Below, piece by piece: positions 53,500 through 64,000 of a stretch of 64,000 nt of DNA. The position numbers and the translations under genes were made by a program. The notes beneath the pieces are model-generated. The model had not been told where the DNA came from and ran no database searches. It saw only the letters and a list, made by a program, of their open reading frames with translations. Source of the DNA: Corallium rubrum (lineage: Eukaryota > Cnidaria > Anthozoa > Scleralcyonacea > Coralliidae); contig OZ036003.1 in assembly GCA_964035015.1 (NCBI GenBank), positions 3,711,990 to 3,775,989 of the forward strand, in the 5' to 3' direction. The number at the start of each line of letters is the position of its first letter. Position 1 is the stretch's first letter.

Positions 53500-54600
53500 A
53501 CTAAGTCGGCCAACTATCCAAACTGTTCATTTGAATAAACTGCCGAAATTAGTTTTACTAACAAAATACTTGCATCGGGCATCCAACGGTCATGAGTTAT
53601 GTGAAATCTCGGCTCCACACTTGGGATGAGTGTAAAAAGACGCTGTACAAGTCCGACTATATTTATGGCGATTTTGCCACAGTCAGTGCGGTTATCAGAC
53701 TAGCTATCAATCGCTACAGGCGGACTATTTTAGTTTTGAATCCGGGGTTGGGCAGTTTTTTTGTGCAAGAATTTTATTTTGCGGCAGAAACCTCTCCAAG
53801 AATTTTTTTTTTACAATTTATGACAGGTTTACGATCTACCGTTTGGCTATGCGCGATTTTTTTTTTCTCCGCCGAGCCTGTGCTCGAATTTCTTTTTTGG
53901 TATTTGCCCAACCTCTCCCTCAAAGATAGAATGGTCTGTAGTCAAATAGTCAGGGGTTTTTTTTTGAGATCAAGCTCCGAACTAATGAGTAATGCTTTTC
54001 GACAGTTTTCGGTTATATACCTGGCAACCATTTCGCCACTCTGAAAGGTTGCGTGGATGCTGATGGTCCATTGAACCTATGCTGTCTCTGACTGAATTGC
54101 CGAAAATAGATGACTCTAGCTAGTCTAGTCTGTTTTTATTTTATTTTTATAGAAAACGATTGATTTTTTTTTCTGTAATCTGTTCAAACCGGCCGCTGGA
54201 CAATATTTGTGCTACTGTCGACTTGTACAAGTAAGACTATATTTATGGTCAACTTTGCCACAGCCAATGCGGTTATCAGACTAGCTACCAATCACTGCAA
54301 GTGCTACAGTCGACTTTTATTATTTTACTTTGGCTAACGTCAGACGATTTTACTCGTCAAAGAGAGAAATTTAGCAGTGAAAAAGTTATAGCCCATCTTA
54401 CCCAATTTCAATTATGCGAGCCACTTAACGTCTTAGTCAGAAACCTGCTATACCGCCAAGCGGGATTTTCTAATTAACCTGAACTATGCTACCGAGTTAC
54501 TGCCGCCAAGCGGGATTTTTTCAGGGGTCTTTATTTTGTAATTCGTTATTCTTTTTGAATTTTGGTGGCTTTTACAAAAGTCCTTTTGGTTTTATATGAT
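53500..54600 (+). repeat. Dispersed repeat, copies 2 and 3 (tandem-like)
   Basis: 53500-54110 repeats modules such as CATCGGGCATCCAACGGTCA and CACTTGGGATGAGTGTAAAA. 54110-54600 repeats AGAAAACGATTG … TATTATTTTACTTTGGCTAA-CGTCAGACGATTTTACTCG and the CCAAGCGGGATTTT module. Same order as copy 1. Confidence 0.8.
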
Positions 54601-54744
54601 AGACGACCTAGTCTTCATATCCCCAATAGATGACATGACCATGGTCTGTTTTTTGTTTTGTTTTTTATAGAAAACGATTGATTTTTTTCTGTAATCTGTT
54701 CAAACCGGCCGGACAATATTTGTGCTTTCAGTTTCTCAACTCTT

Positions 54745-54960
54745 TCAGGCGTGATAAACGGCGTATTTTTCATGCGGCGTATAAGATTTAAGTTCATGAA
54801 AAATACGCCGTCTGTAACCATTAAATACGGCACTTGCATTAAGTTCGACAGAGCCATTAAATACGGCGAGCCCGGTCGTATAATACGACTCAACTACGGC
54901 GTTGATGCAGACGACGGCGTAATATTCATGCGCCGAATAAGATACAAACATTAAATTAAA
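54745..54960. repeat. ACGCCGT-rich palindromic sequence
   Basis: ACGGCGTATTTTTCATG (54762-54778) pairs with CATGAAAAATACGCCGT (54797-54813). Further ATTAAATACGG and AAATACGCCG copies lie at 54826, 54866, 55050-55070 and 56624. No coding assignment. Confidence 0.75.
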
Positions 54961-55134
54961 ATATGATAATACATTTCCTATCCATAATTCATGTTCATAA
55001 CATCGTTTCCAGGCCTACGACTTGAGAACTTGTAAAAAGTTCGACTTATTAAATACGCCAAAAATACGCCGTATAGCTCAAACGGAACAATTTCGTAATT
55101 TGGGTCGACCCTAATAGTAATAGGTAATTAGGTA

Positions 55135-56609
55135 TTTTATAGGGCGCATGAAAAATTGTATTGTATTGTATTGTAGACTTTATTTAAAGAGGGTAACACT
55201 TGACAGTATAAATTACTGATAACTCCGTGGCCCTCTATTTATAGGATTATATACAAGGTGTATGTTAAAAAATCTACAAACATTGTAATCAAATTATTAT
55301 ACATATATACAAAAATACAATAATAAACCCTAAGAATGACTAATAAAAATAAAATAATAATCAAAACATACTAACGTTCTATGTGACTGGCGGCTTTCTG
55401 TTCATTCAAAAACTGATTATATACATCTCTCTTAAAACTAGGTACTAATGGTTTCTTTCGCATATTGATGTATATTCTGTTCCAGTCTATTATAGTTCTT
55501 ACAGCGAAGGTTCTGCCTCCTTCAGTTTTGCGCTTGAATGTAGGACATAACATACCAAAATTAGACTATCGTGTCTTTCTATTATGGATATCAGAATTCC
55601 TTACTAAAAACGAATCTAAATAACCAGGAGTACAATAAGCAGTATTCACACGTTTAAAAGCTAAAGTTGTTCTTTTGATCAAAGATTGTTTCGTAAAAGG
55701 CAGCCAGTTCAAGGTGTTAAAAAGGGAAATAGATGACGTTTTTTATGCATCCAAAATAATTCTGGCTGCTCTTTTCTGAAGCCTTAGTAATGTATGAAAA
55801 CATTCAGCACTACAGCTATCCCAAATTACACTTCCATACATTAATGTAGGCTTAATGACAGCATTAAAATATAATTCCCTTTGTCATTGTTTAAGATATT
55901 AGCCATATGTTTGAGAAGGCCTAGTCGTTTAGACAATTGCTTACACAAATGATCAATGTGTGCTTCATAATTCAAATTTGTATCAAGGATTACTCCTAAC
56001 AGCTTCTGACAGGGAACTTGATCAATTTGAGTATTACCCAGTCTGACTGCTAAAGTTAAACTTTCATTTGCTAAGATTTTCTTTTCGAGACGCTTGCCTG
56101 TTATCAATAAAGACTTTTATGGGTGTTTATGATCATCCTGTTTTGGGTCGACCATTCACTAATGGCATCAAGATCACAATTTATGTCTTGAACCACAGAT
56201 GGAATATCGTTCCAATGCACACTCGCTGATAGTGTTGTGTCATCAGCAAAAATGTCAATTGATGTATGAGATAAGTGCAGCGGAATGTCATTCACAAATA
56301 ACAGAAACAATACAGGTCCCAGCACGGATCCCTGTGGCACACCTTGCTTGATGGGTAAACAATCCGACTGTTGTCCATCAGAACTGGTAACAAACTGGGA
56401 TCGTCAGTAACATAGGACGTGAACCAGGATAGTGCCGAATGACTAACTCTGTACAACTGTAACTTAGTCAATAGAAGTTGATGATCCACAACATCGAAAG
56501 CCTTCTTGAAATCGATGAAGACCATTGCGGTAACCTTCTCATGGTCCATGTTAAATAAGATTTGGTCCGTAAGCTTGATCAACGCGGATTCAGTAGAATA
56601 TCCTTCACG
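55135..56609 (-). mobile_element. CR1/L2-type LINE, 5'-truncated, minus strand
   Basis: 3' end carries an ATTGT microsatellite-like tail (55155-55180 plus), which is common for L2/CR1-type elements. RT pieces lie in three frames: YSTESALIKLTDQILFNMDH and AMVFIDFKKAFDVVDHQLLL; then PQGSVLGPVLFLLFVNDIP and IDIFADDTTLSASV (catalytic ADD); then LLGVILDTNLNYEAHIDHLC. A last piece (55371-55553) resembles the C-terminal tail. Frameshifts and stops make it dead. It interrupts the dispersed repeat (copies on both sides). Confidence 0.9.
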
Positions 56610-56649
56610 GGAAAAAAAAATAAAAAAATACGCCGTTTGTTACAGGCCT

Positions 56650-57110
56650 GAGGCCTGCTGTGGACTTGCACAAGTCAGACTATATTTATAGCCGACTTTG
56701 CCACAGTCAGTGCTGTTATCAGACTAGCTATCGTTGCAAGTACTAAGGGACGTTCAAACGCCGGACAATATTTACGCTTTCAGTTTCTTAACGCTTTCAA
56801 TGCTACAGTCGACTTTTACTATTTTACGCTGGCTAACGTCAGACGATTTTAATCGTCAAAGAGAAAACATCTAGCAGCGAAAGAGTTAACATTAGCAATA
56901 GGACCGATCATGCCCAAAGCATACGATTTTCTGGGCAACTTAACGCCTTAAGTCAGAAACCTGCTTTACTGCCAAGCGAGTTACTGACGCCAAGCGTGAT
57001 TTTTTCGGGAGTCTTTATTCTGTAGTTCGTTATTATTCTTTTTGAATTTTGGTGGATTTCCCAAAAGCCGTTTTGGTTTTATAGGAAACTGGTTGACCTG
57101 GTTAAGGTGC
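56650..57110 (+). repeat. Dispersed repeat, copy 4
   Basis: Includes GTCGACTTTTACTATTTTAC then GCTGGCTAACGTCAGACGAT-TTTAATCG and the modules AGTCAGAAACCTGCTTTACT and GAATTTTGGTGGATTT. Confidence 0.8.
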
Positions 57111-57474
57111 TGACCAACTCTCTTAATGTAGTTGATTTTATGTTGTTTTCTTGAATAGGGTTACAGCTGTCACTGGACGCTTGACGTGAGTGATAAAGAG
57201 ATTCGTGTTCTTGGGTTGTTATCGCATGTCGTCTGCGTAAATGGTCTGAAAGTCTTGACACGGCAACATTGAAATATCAACAGCCAGGAACAAGACAAGG
57301 TCTTTTAATATGCCGATCTCTTGAGGATTTCTGTTGGATATTTCGTTCCTCGGGGTTTGGTATTGGGAAACTCTTGAGCTGCTCCATGGCAATTCCAGCA
57401 TGCACTCTTTTCAAGTGTCGATCCAGTCGCTCAAAGAATAATCCATGCTGAGTGCACCACTCCTCTGCACCCAC
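57079..57474 (-). pseudogene. C2H2 zinc-finger protein fragment
   Basis: Single minus frame broken by an in-frame TGA near 57277. LFFERLDRHLKRVH has the finger's helix (H-x4-H). A second finger is split at the stop: CLVPGC-stop-YFNVAVSRLSDHLRRRH (C-x4-C-x12-H-x4-H). It lies inside the dispersed repeat, so it may be the repeat's own decayed gene. Function unknown. Confidence 0.55.
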
Positions 57475-57479
57475 TCACC

Positions 57480-57810
57480 CGACAAACTCCACTGGACATC
57501 ATCAACGACTTATAAATATCCTGTCGGTATTCGGCCCGAACTGGTTATGATTTATTCTGGTACCCAAACTTCACATTTGTGTGGTCGCACAAACTTGTGT
57601 AGATTCAACAATTTTTCTAGCCGGCCCACCATCCAAACTGTTCATTTGGATAAACTGCTGACATTAGTTTTACTAACAAAATACGTGCATCGGGCATCCA
57701 ACGTTTACGAGTGATGTGAAATCCCGGCTCCACACTTGGGATGAGAATAAAAAGACATTGTACACGTCACACTATATTTATGGCCGGCTTTGCCACAAGT
57801 ATATTATTCA
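57480..57810 (+). repeat. Dispersed repeat, copy 5
   Basis: CATCCAAACTGTTCATTTGG, GTGCATCGGGCATCCAACGT and CACTTGGGATGAGAATAAAA match 53500-53680. Confidence 0.8.
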
Positions 57811-58019
57811 TCCCTGCACGGAAGAGCACTAAACATGAGAATGAAACTGGATCTAGATTCCCTTTCTTTACTTATTAAATCTGCATGTTTAAAAGTGACG
57901 ATTTTTTAGGAAAATCTTGAAAGTCATATTAAACTATAACTCTAGCTGAGTATTAATTTGTCAATGGCCTGCTTTGCCACACTGCCACGGATTAGAGACT
58001 ATGCATGCATGTACAGTAC
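57811..58019. other. No gene seen
   Basis: Short spacer before the next element. Nothing recognised. Confidence 0.4.
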
Positions 58020-59215
58020 CAGGGGCGGATCTAGACTGTTGCAACTGTTGCAAATGCAACAGTCAAAATGTCCGGAAAAACGAAAAACGACATTAAAAGA
58101 TAATAAGAATAATTCAATTTGCAAAATTACCTAACGGTTTATAACTCGAAAGCTCAGCCTCGGCCCTCCAGTCTTCGCTTCGAGCAAAATCCGGGAAAAT
58201 TCTAACCCGCAATTGGGCGAGATTGTCATCACCCAGAAAACCCGCAATATACAATATTTCCGGCCGAACCCCCCCCCCCCCCCATCTCCTTGTGCAACAT
58301 CCTTGTGCAACTGGCCTGGCCCGCTGTTGCACCAGATCAGTCTGAAGTCGTTTGTGCAACAGTTGAGCTAAATATAGTCCGTGAAACAGGCTATATTTAG
58401 CATTTGTGCAACAGCTAGCGGTAGCTGTCCAATCAAAACACTAGACTGTGCAACAGTTGCAACAGATTGCGAAATCTGTTTCGCTTCTCAGATGATGTTA
58501 TTGAGTACGCTTCATTCGACCAACTCGGCTTCTTTCAAGAATAAATAGCTTCTAACGCTGTACGTGTTACAGCCGCTGTTGAATATATTGATGGAAGTTA
58601 TTCTCGAGAGGAAACAGACTGTAAACTTATCGTTCTCAAGTGCGAGTGCGAGCGTAATATTTCAAAAGGATGCGGAAAGAATCTTGGTGAAGATCTACGC
58701 TGTACTTTGTGCAGGAATCGCGCGCCTCGAATCACTACCCAGTGAGGTAAGCCTTAGCAGCTTAGAGTATGAATAATATTCTATAAATTAATATTATATT
58801 ATAGTGTATGCTAATGAGTCCTCACTCAGTGTTTCATGGGAGTCAGCTCTCCGCTGTTCGGTTTCAATATTTACTGCAGTCAGTGAGTCAAGTCTGACAG
58901 TCGCTTTCCATATTAAATACATTTTGAGTTTAGACTAGTCTCTTTCTCTCGTTTATGCTTTGTACAGTATAGTATTACTAAGCGCTTCTCGGTTGTATTT
59001 ATGTTTAATTGTGTATCTAATTACAATATGTTATCTTAAATATATACAAAACGGTCTTCCAAGATGGCTTTAACTTACTCTCAGAATGCGGGACATGCGT
59101 TTTTAGAGGTCCTAATTTTCAAAATTTTCCGGGGGCACATGCCCCCGTACCCCACTACATGGAGCGAACCACGCCATGCGTGCAACAGTCAAATCTTTTC
59201 CTAGATCCGCCCCTG
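58020..59215. mobile_element. Non-autonomous DNA transposon, CAGGGGCGGATC ends (hAT-like)
   Basis: Inverted ends CAGGGGCGGATCTAGA / TCCTAGATCCGCCCCTG over 1196 bp. AGTAC lies directly outside both ends (58015-58019, 59216-59220). hAT ends often read CAGGGGCGGATC, but hAT duplications are normally 8 bp and only 5 match here. The interior holds GTTGCAAC-type repeats and a C run (58266-58281). It has no transposase; the 70-codon frame at 58564 has no domain. Confidence 0.75.
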
Positions 59216-59223
59216 AGTACGTG

Positions 59224-60120
59224 AATAAAAAAAGTGCCAGAACTGCCAGCCTTGATATGCGGAATTTTGTACAGAATGATTGTAGTAAATGAAAAGTTCA
59301 GATCAGTAGGCCAGATACCTAATTTCTCTGTCGAGAGAAAATTATTGGTCAGTTGTCGATATAGAAGAAATCCCGGTTAACTGAAAACATTAATTGCCTG
59401 GTTGAGAAAAAATTATCCGGTCAAAAGATAAGACAAAATTCCCGTCTAGAAATTATTAGAAAATTCCATTTATTTGGTACGGCGCTGGCTAGGCTCAGCC
59501 GAACTTCATTGTTTTTGCACTTCGTTACATTTTGGCCAACACAAGTGTTGATCGTGTCGCAGAATATGACCTTACCGACACTCAAACGACACTACACACT
59601 ATTAGACAGTAGTTGTTTCAAATGGACATAGAAAAGGAGGTGATAGAATCGGGAAGACTAGGAGAGCAGGAAAACAGCTTTACTTTACCCAGATTTACTA
59701 ATATAATATGGATTACAAGCTTGCCGAATGCCTGGTGTATGAGGACGCCTACAACCATGGGTTACTACCACGCCCTGATCCGGAATTAGTGAAACTAGTA
59801 AGGTAAAGATCTTCATTAAAAGACAGAAATGACATATTTTCCAGGACTTTTTAAAATCTAGTTCCCCAACAGTGTCACAAATCAAAATATTGGCATTATA
59901 GCAACCTGGGGTGTGGGGCAGGCCGGTTGTTTGTCTGGCAGTCTCGCAGCCTGCCACACTGGCAGTCAGGCAGTGTTGTGTGGTAGTCAGCCAATCGGTC
60001 AGCTGCTCATGCAGTCATGAAAGCAGAGAAAACAAGTGTAGTTACACTCTGAGTGGCTTAGTACTAATGCAAGTCCGACCACTGGAGAAACTCACATTTA
60101 GGACACATTTCATGCACACA
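59224..60120. other. No gene seen
   Basis: AT-rich, then from 59895 to 60020 a CAGTC/GGCAG-rich low-complexity stretch that resembles 61630-62030. No coding evidence. Confidence 0.45.
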
Positions 60121-60127
60121 ACGCATA

Positions 60128-61423
60128 CCCAGCTAACACACAACGTTGTCACAACGTTGCTAGAAAGTTGTAGTTTGGTTAGGTCCGACCTAACGTTTAT
60201 ACAACGTTTGGTGAATAATCGGCAATGTCGTAACGTTTTAGCGACGTTGTGGCGACGTTGAAATACAACGTTATATTGCGACATTGTCGCAACGTTGTGG
60301 CAACGATAAACCAACGTAACAATACAACGTTATATCATGACGTTCGTGCAACGTTGTCGCAACGTTAAACCAACGTAGTAATACAACGTTATATCATGAC
60401 GTTCGTGCAACGTTGTGGCAACGTTCTACTGACATTGTAATACAACGTTATATCCGGACGTTCATACGACGTTGGTGTAACGTTATACCAACATTGAAAT
60501 ACAACGTTATATCCTGACGTTCGTACAACGTTGTGGAAACGTTCTATCAATGTAGCAATACAACGTTATATTCTGAAGTTTGTTTAACGTTGTGGCAACG
60601 TAGTTGAAACATCGATGGGAATGACGTAATCGTATTCAGACTTATCAAAACAACGTGGTGGCAACAACACAGTGATATAGCAATGCTGTGTTAGTCACTC
60701 GAGATCTCGCCATGTTACGTTCGATTTCACATAAACGTTTAATTTGAGGAGGATAAATTACGATATCTGATATTCTACGGTATCTGAACTTCGCAATAAT
60801 ACGGTATATTATTAATCTTTTGAATTAAGCTCTGTGTTGACCGCTGTTCGTATATGACGTATATCCTATTTTCGTTTATTGATTGTTCTTCAGTTTTTAT
60901 TTCGCGTGTGTTTGGAGTGCAGGGTAAGCCCGTTTTTGCAAACACATGGTTTGATATAAGTGCTGTACGTACGTATTTCCTGTATTTTTTCTAATATTTT
61001 TTCTTCACGATCGAGTCGTGAACGAACAGGCAAAATCAATAATATGGCGTGTTCAGCTGTTAAAGGTTAATGACTAAAACTAAGCAAATTAATTAATCAT
61101 ACAATTAGGTATATATGCTATATGTAATATGAAAACGGTCTAAATTAAGAACACAAGTTCAATCAATAAGAACGCAAGTTCAATCAATATAAAAGCATTT
61201 GTGAAAACGTTGTCGAAAGGTCACTGTTTAACGTTGTCACAACGTTGCTGATAAAACGTTGTCAGAACGTTGTCAAAACGTCGCTGTTTCGTAATTTATA
61301 ACGTTGTCACAACGTTGCCTGCTGTCTACAAATTTTCGTTGCCACAACGTTAACACGCAACGTTGTCACAACGAAAGTCTAACGTTGTTACAACGTTGTC
61401 ACAACGTAAATTTGTTAGCTGGG
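60128..61423. mobile_element. Non-autonomous element rich in CAACGTTG repeats, 1296 bp
   Basis: Inverted ends CCCAGCTAACA / TGTTAGCTGGG, with TA outside both ends (60126-60127, 61424-61425), as for Tc1/mariner-type insertions. Both subterminal zones (60138-60660 and 61205-61405) are packed with the palindromic octamer CAACGTTG. The middle (60660-61200) is unique AT-rich sequence. No transposase. Confidence 0.8.
60262..60615. repeat. Exact 59-bp tandem array, six units
   Basis: AATACAACGTTATAT starts at 60262, 60321, 60380, 60439, 60498 and 60557: constant 59-bp period. Each unit carries two or three CAACGTTG-like palindromes. Units diverge in sequence but not in length. Confidence 0.95.
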
Positions 61424-61629
61424 TACATCGTACTGGGGACTTTGAAGTCCCCACAATGTCGGTGCGTAACTCGTGCAGGTCCCCATGTGCTGTGTACAAA
61501 TATTGGGTAAAGATATCTTACTACGAAGACAACAATTAACTAATTACTTTTGGGATACCACTTTCTCTATTTGAGAATGTATTTTTAAATGTGAGCTTCC
61601 TGTGGCATGTATATTATTTCAAAATAGAA

Positions 61630-62040
61630 AGTTGATTTTCAGTGTGTCAGTCAGACAGGCAGCCTTGCTGTCTGGTAGTATAGCAAGCTGCCTGCACACG
61701 GGCATGCAGAAGCGGTAAGTGTGCAGGAAGGAAGGTTTGTGGGCAGACAAGTAGGTGGGGCAGGCTAGCAATTTGTTTGTTTAGGTTAAAAAGGTGCCTG
61801 AAGGTGGGCAGGAAGGCCGATGGGCACGCAGGCATGTAGGCAGCCAGACAGACATGCAGGGACAGACAAGTGTGGGGTACACAGGCAGCTGGGCAAGCAA
61901 GCAGGTGGGGATGTGCGTGGCCTACAATTTGTTTGTTTAGTAGCAAGCTGCCTGCAGGTGGGCAGACAAGCTGTTAGACGGGCACGCAGGTAGGTGGGCA
62001 GCTGCACAGGTGGGGCAAGTGGGTAAGCAACCTCGTTACC
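61630..62040. repeat. Degenerate CAGG/GCAG low-complexity region
   Basis: Imperfect short-period G/C-rich repeats (GGCAGGCAGCC, GTGGGCAGACAAG). GCAATTTGTTTGTTTAG at 61768 resembles CAATTTGTTTGTTTAG at 61925. Open frames rich in Cys/Pro/His here are compositional. Confidence 0.8.
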
Positions 62041-62198
62041 AGGGCCTTATCTCCGCGCCCCCACCCCCACGCTGCGAAAAGATCCTGGTTTCGGCTGGTC
62101 ACGTGGCTCCCAGAATCTGGGTGCTACCAAAATAATATTACATGGGATCGGACCCACGGGTCATAATTGTCCTGCACTAATAGAAATTCTTATGAATT

Positions 62199-62900
62199 AT
62201 GGATAAGGAATCTAACGAAAGAGAAACTCCAAAGAAAGTGTATAAATCTAGTAAAACCTGCTACTCAAGTTCGTGTCGCCTGTGTGGATCAGTTGTGGAC
62301 CCAAGACACGCAAGAAACCTCTTCCAAAAGTCAAACTTAAGAACCCTTTTGGCAGTGCAAGAAATATGTAGCCCTCGTGACCTGCAAAAAGAAGAATCGT
62401 TGCCCCATTTAGTATGTAGGCCTTGTGAACGAAGGCTTGATAATTACAAACAATACAAGTCCAAAATACTCGAGACGCAAAATAAATGTTGCTTAAATGA
62501 ATCACCATCTGGTCCTGAATCAAGACCGAAAAGGGTCAGCATGGAGACCATACGTGGATGTTGTTGCGGCAAATTGTTTAAAGAAAGATAGCAGATACTG
62601 TTGGAAATAAACGAGTTACAAGAAGCTGCCAGGAGACAAAACAGCTCGGTCTTGAGAAATAGAGTATACAATAACCTCGCATCAATCAACTTTGAACAGA
62701 TTTTAACAGAAATGAAATCTGCGTGTCCTTTGGCCTTCCAGTTTCTGGAAACAATGATCCAACTACATGCTAATCCCGGGGAAAGGACTATGCTTTTGTC
62801 TTTAATCTTCGCAATCATAATGTTTCAAAGGTGTCACAAGCTAAGTTTGCTTCAACGACTCAACACTGTGTTACTATTTGAAGGTGGCGCAGATAAGGTG
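62199..62900 (+). pseudogene. DUF6589-type gene, 5' exon with ZAD-like finger, one stop
   Basis: Frame opens at MDKESNERETPKKVYKSSKT. Residues ~27-90 form a ZAD-like zinc domain: CRLCGSVVDPRHARNLF … HLVCRPCERRLDNYK. A TAG at 62589-62591 interrupts. The same frame then continues with SACPLAFQFLETMIQLH and IIMFQRCHKLSLLQRLNTVL, which I associate with the N-terminal part of coral DUF6589 proteins, and ends at a donor-like GATAAG|GTGGTG near 62900. Later exons are not seen before the window end. The C-terminal fragment at 20596 is from the same family. Confidence 0.6.
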
Positions 62901-63195
62901 GTGATTATTTAATTTTTTTACAACTTAATTATTATATATTATATTTTACACAATTATTATTATTAAACGTGTCTTAACTCTTAACAGAGTGACAACTACA
63001 AAGATGAAGGAGGTTTAAATAGCTAACTGTTACATAAAGAGATAGTGATAGGAGATATTTCAAAGCATGACAAAGTTATGTTGTTGTTACGTCTATGTTT
63101 ATACTGTGTAATAGCTACTTGCCTGGCAATAATTTGACTAATTAGACTTCGCGATAAAACCAGTGTACTATGTAGGCAGTGTTGAAATAGTACAA
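62901..63195. other. No gene seen (probable intron)
   Basis: AT-rich, follows a donor-like site. Nothing recognised. Confidence 0.4.
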
Positions 63196-63202
63196 ATCGA
63201 AA

Positions 63203-63362
63203 TATAGCAAGATTGTTGTACTGCCGAAACACGGAACGTATACGTTTCGAGCGAAGTTGTCGAAGAAACTACGAATGGCCTACCACGAAACATATCATTT
63301 GAGACTTTATAAATACGTTCCATGTTTTGGCAGTACACCAACCTCTCTAACTAGACTGCGAT
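63203..63362. mobile_element. Diverged palindromic foldback, relative of 49751-49913
   Basis: AATCGAAATATAGCAAGATT, GTACTGCCGAAACACGGAAC and CGTTTCGAGCGAAG match the 49.75-kb element. The right half (CGTTCCATGTTTTGGCAGTAC … TGCGATTCTTGC) pairs imperfectly. Confidence 0.8.
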
Positions 63363-63365
63363 TCT

Positions 63366-64000
63366 TGCCTGATTCCTCCATTGCAACGATTTAAGTATAT
63401 CTACAAAGTGATGTTCTTGGACTTCGTATTTTTCTTTGCTTTTTTCTGATATGCGGTTAGTTGTTCAGAACTGTTTTGTTCATAGTTTGTTTTAACATAT
63501 GTATTTAAACATCTTTTTAAAAATCCTCACATGTAACTTTGCCGTTAATATAATGCCATTTTATGTATTTTAGAAACAACACAACGAAATCATAATAATA
63601 CAATCCAGTCTTCTGGATGTTTGTTTTGAAATCGACATCCTGTGGCGGGGTTTTCCCCACTGACCCACTCAAGTTTTACATAATATATAATGATCAATCC
63701 TTATAATCGCGGACCGCTATTTTTTCTTTTGAAAGTTAAACTTATAACCCGACTGGATGAAAATATGTAATAACAAGCTAACAGCAACTACTCTGGTACT
63801 GGCAATAGTCTGAATAACTTTTTGGTTACTAGATACATCATTATTCTGAACGCGGATTTAAGACATATCATTGTTGCTTTTTTCCAGTGAATTGAAAGAT
63901 GTAACAAATATGGTTTCTGTTTATCATTCCCTAAGAAATACTCCATTATGGATGACATTGGTAATCATTTTCTGGATGAGGCTGTGCAGCAGGTCAAAGA
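63366..64000 (+). other. Intergenic or intronic; possible exon at the right edge
   Basis: No feature to ~63930. From there the plus strand is open to the edge (ATGGATGACATTGGTAATCA, then LDEAVQQVK in translation), preceded by TTCCCTAAG. It could be the next exon of the gene at 62199 but cannot be confirmed within the window. Confidence 0.3.

Noticed and set aside
58114..58359. 81-aa minus frame and 70-aa plus frame at 58564
   Set aside because: Inside a non-autonomous element, one crossing a poly(C) run; no domain.
61647..62007. Cys/His/Pro-rich minus-strand ORFs
   Set aside because: They are translations of the degenerate CAGG/GCAG repeat; the apparent cysteines follow base composition.

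Overview
This is eukaryotic DNA, most likely from a cnidarian and probably a stony coral. The genes are spliced. Repeats and mobile-element debris fill the window: Ty3/Gypsy, non-LTR retrotransposons, hAT, Crypton, foldback and MITE families, and microsatellites. Several coding fragments (DUF6589-type, RecQ-like helicase, SET, ZAD-like zinc finger) belong to families that, as far as I remember, are strongly expanded in corals. No prokaryotic gene organisation is present. Taxon and family names are recognition from sequence only; no search was run.

Layout. 1-9163 is one satellite array of a ~112-bp monomer, open at the left edge. 9164-17993 is a Ty3/Gypsy element on the minus strand (gag with a CCHC knuckle, MYND-type finger plus protease, RT, RNase H, integrase, tRNA-Gln primer site, 5' LTR). 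The satellite cuts its 3' end, and an intact-looking hAT transposon (11878-14474) splits it with a perfect 8-bp target duplication. 17994-27100 holds small inverted-repeat elements, a broken RecQ-like helicase fragment, a broken DUF6589 fragment, microsatellites and tails of non-LTR elements. 27165-32396 is a second Gypsy element (minus) with a long open integrase, split by a plus-strand LINE.

33200-35861 is a compact AT-rich cluster of small unrecognised ORFs with TATA boxes and a repeated ~55-bp sequence. It resembles a virus-like or Polinton-like remnant, but it is unassigned. 35861-40841 is the main candidate for something undescribed: a ~5-kb element with ~120-bp terminal inverted repeats and a TTA target duplication. 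It carries one large spliced gene whose product has a DDE-like acidic triad and a C2H2 finger. 41004-42325 is a non-autonomous Mutator-like element (87-bp inverted repeats, 9-bp duplication). 42557-43585 is a four-exon 3' gene portion with a ubiquitin-hydrolase-like GGHY box, and a 735-bp foldback element lies right at its stop codon.

44-50 kb carries a SET-domain remnant, a tRNA-derived SINE head, a Harbinger-type MITE and palindromic elements. 50855-52393 (minus) is a three-exon Crypton-type tyrosine recombinase with an uninterrupted 451-aa reading frame and its catalytic residues; it sits between ~32-bp inverted repeats. 52.8-57.8 kb is a mosaic of a dispersed repeat that contains the satellite's core sequence, split by a minus-strand LINE. 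58-61.4 kb holds two non-autonomous DNA transposons, one with an exact 59-bp tandem array. 62.2 kb to the end is the 5' part of a DUF6589-type gene with an in-frame stop.

Few ordinary host genes are visible. Most coding sequence serves element mobility, and most copies are broken. The best candidates for still-functional proteins are the hAT transposase, the Crypton recombinase and, less certainly, the 769-aa DDE-like protein.
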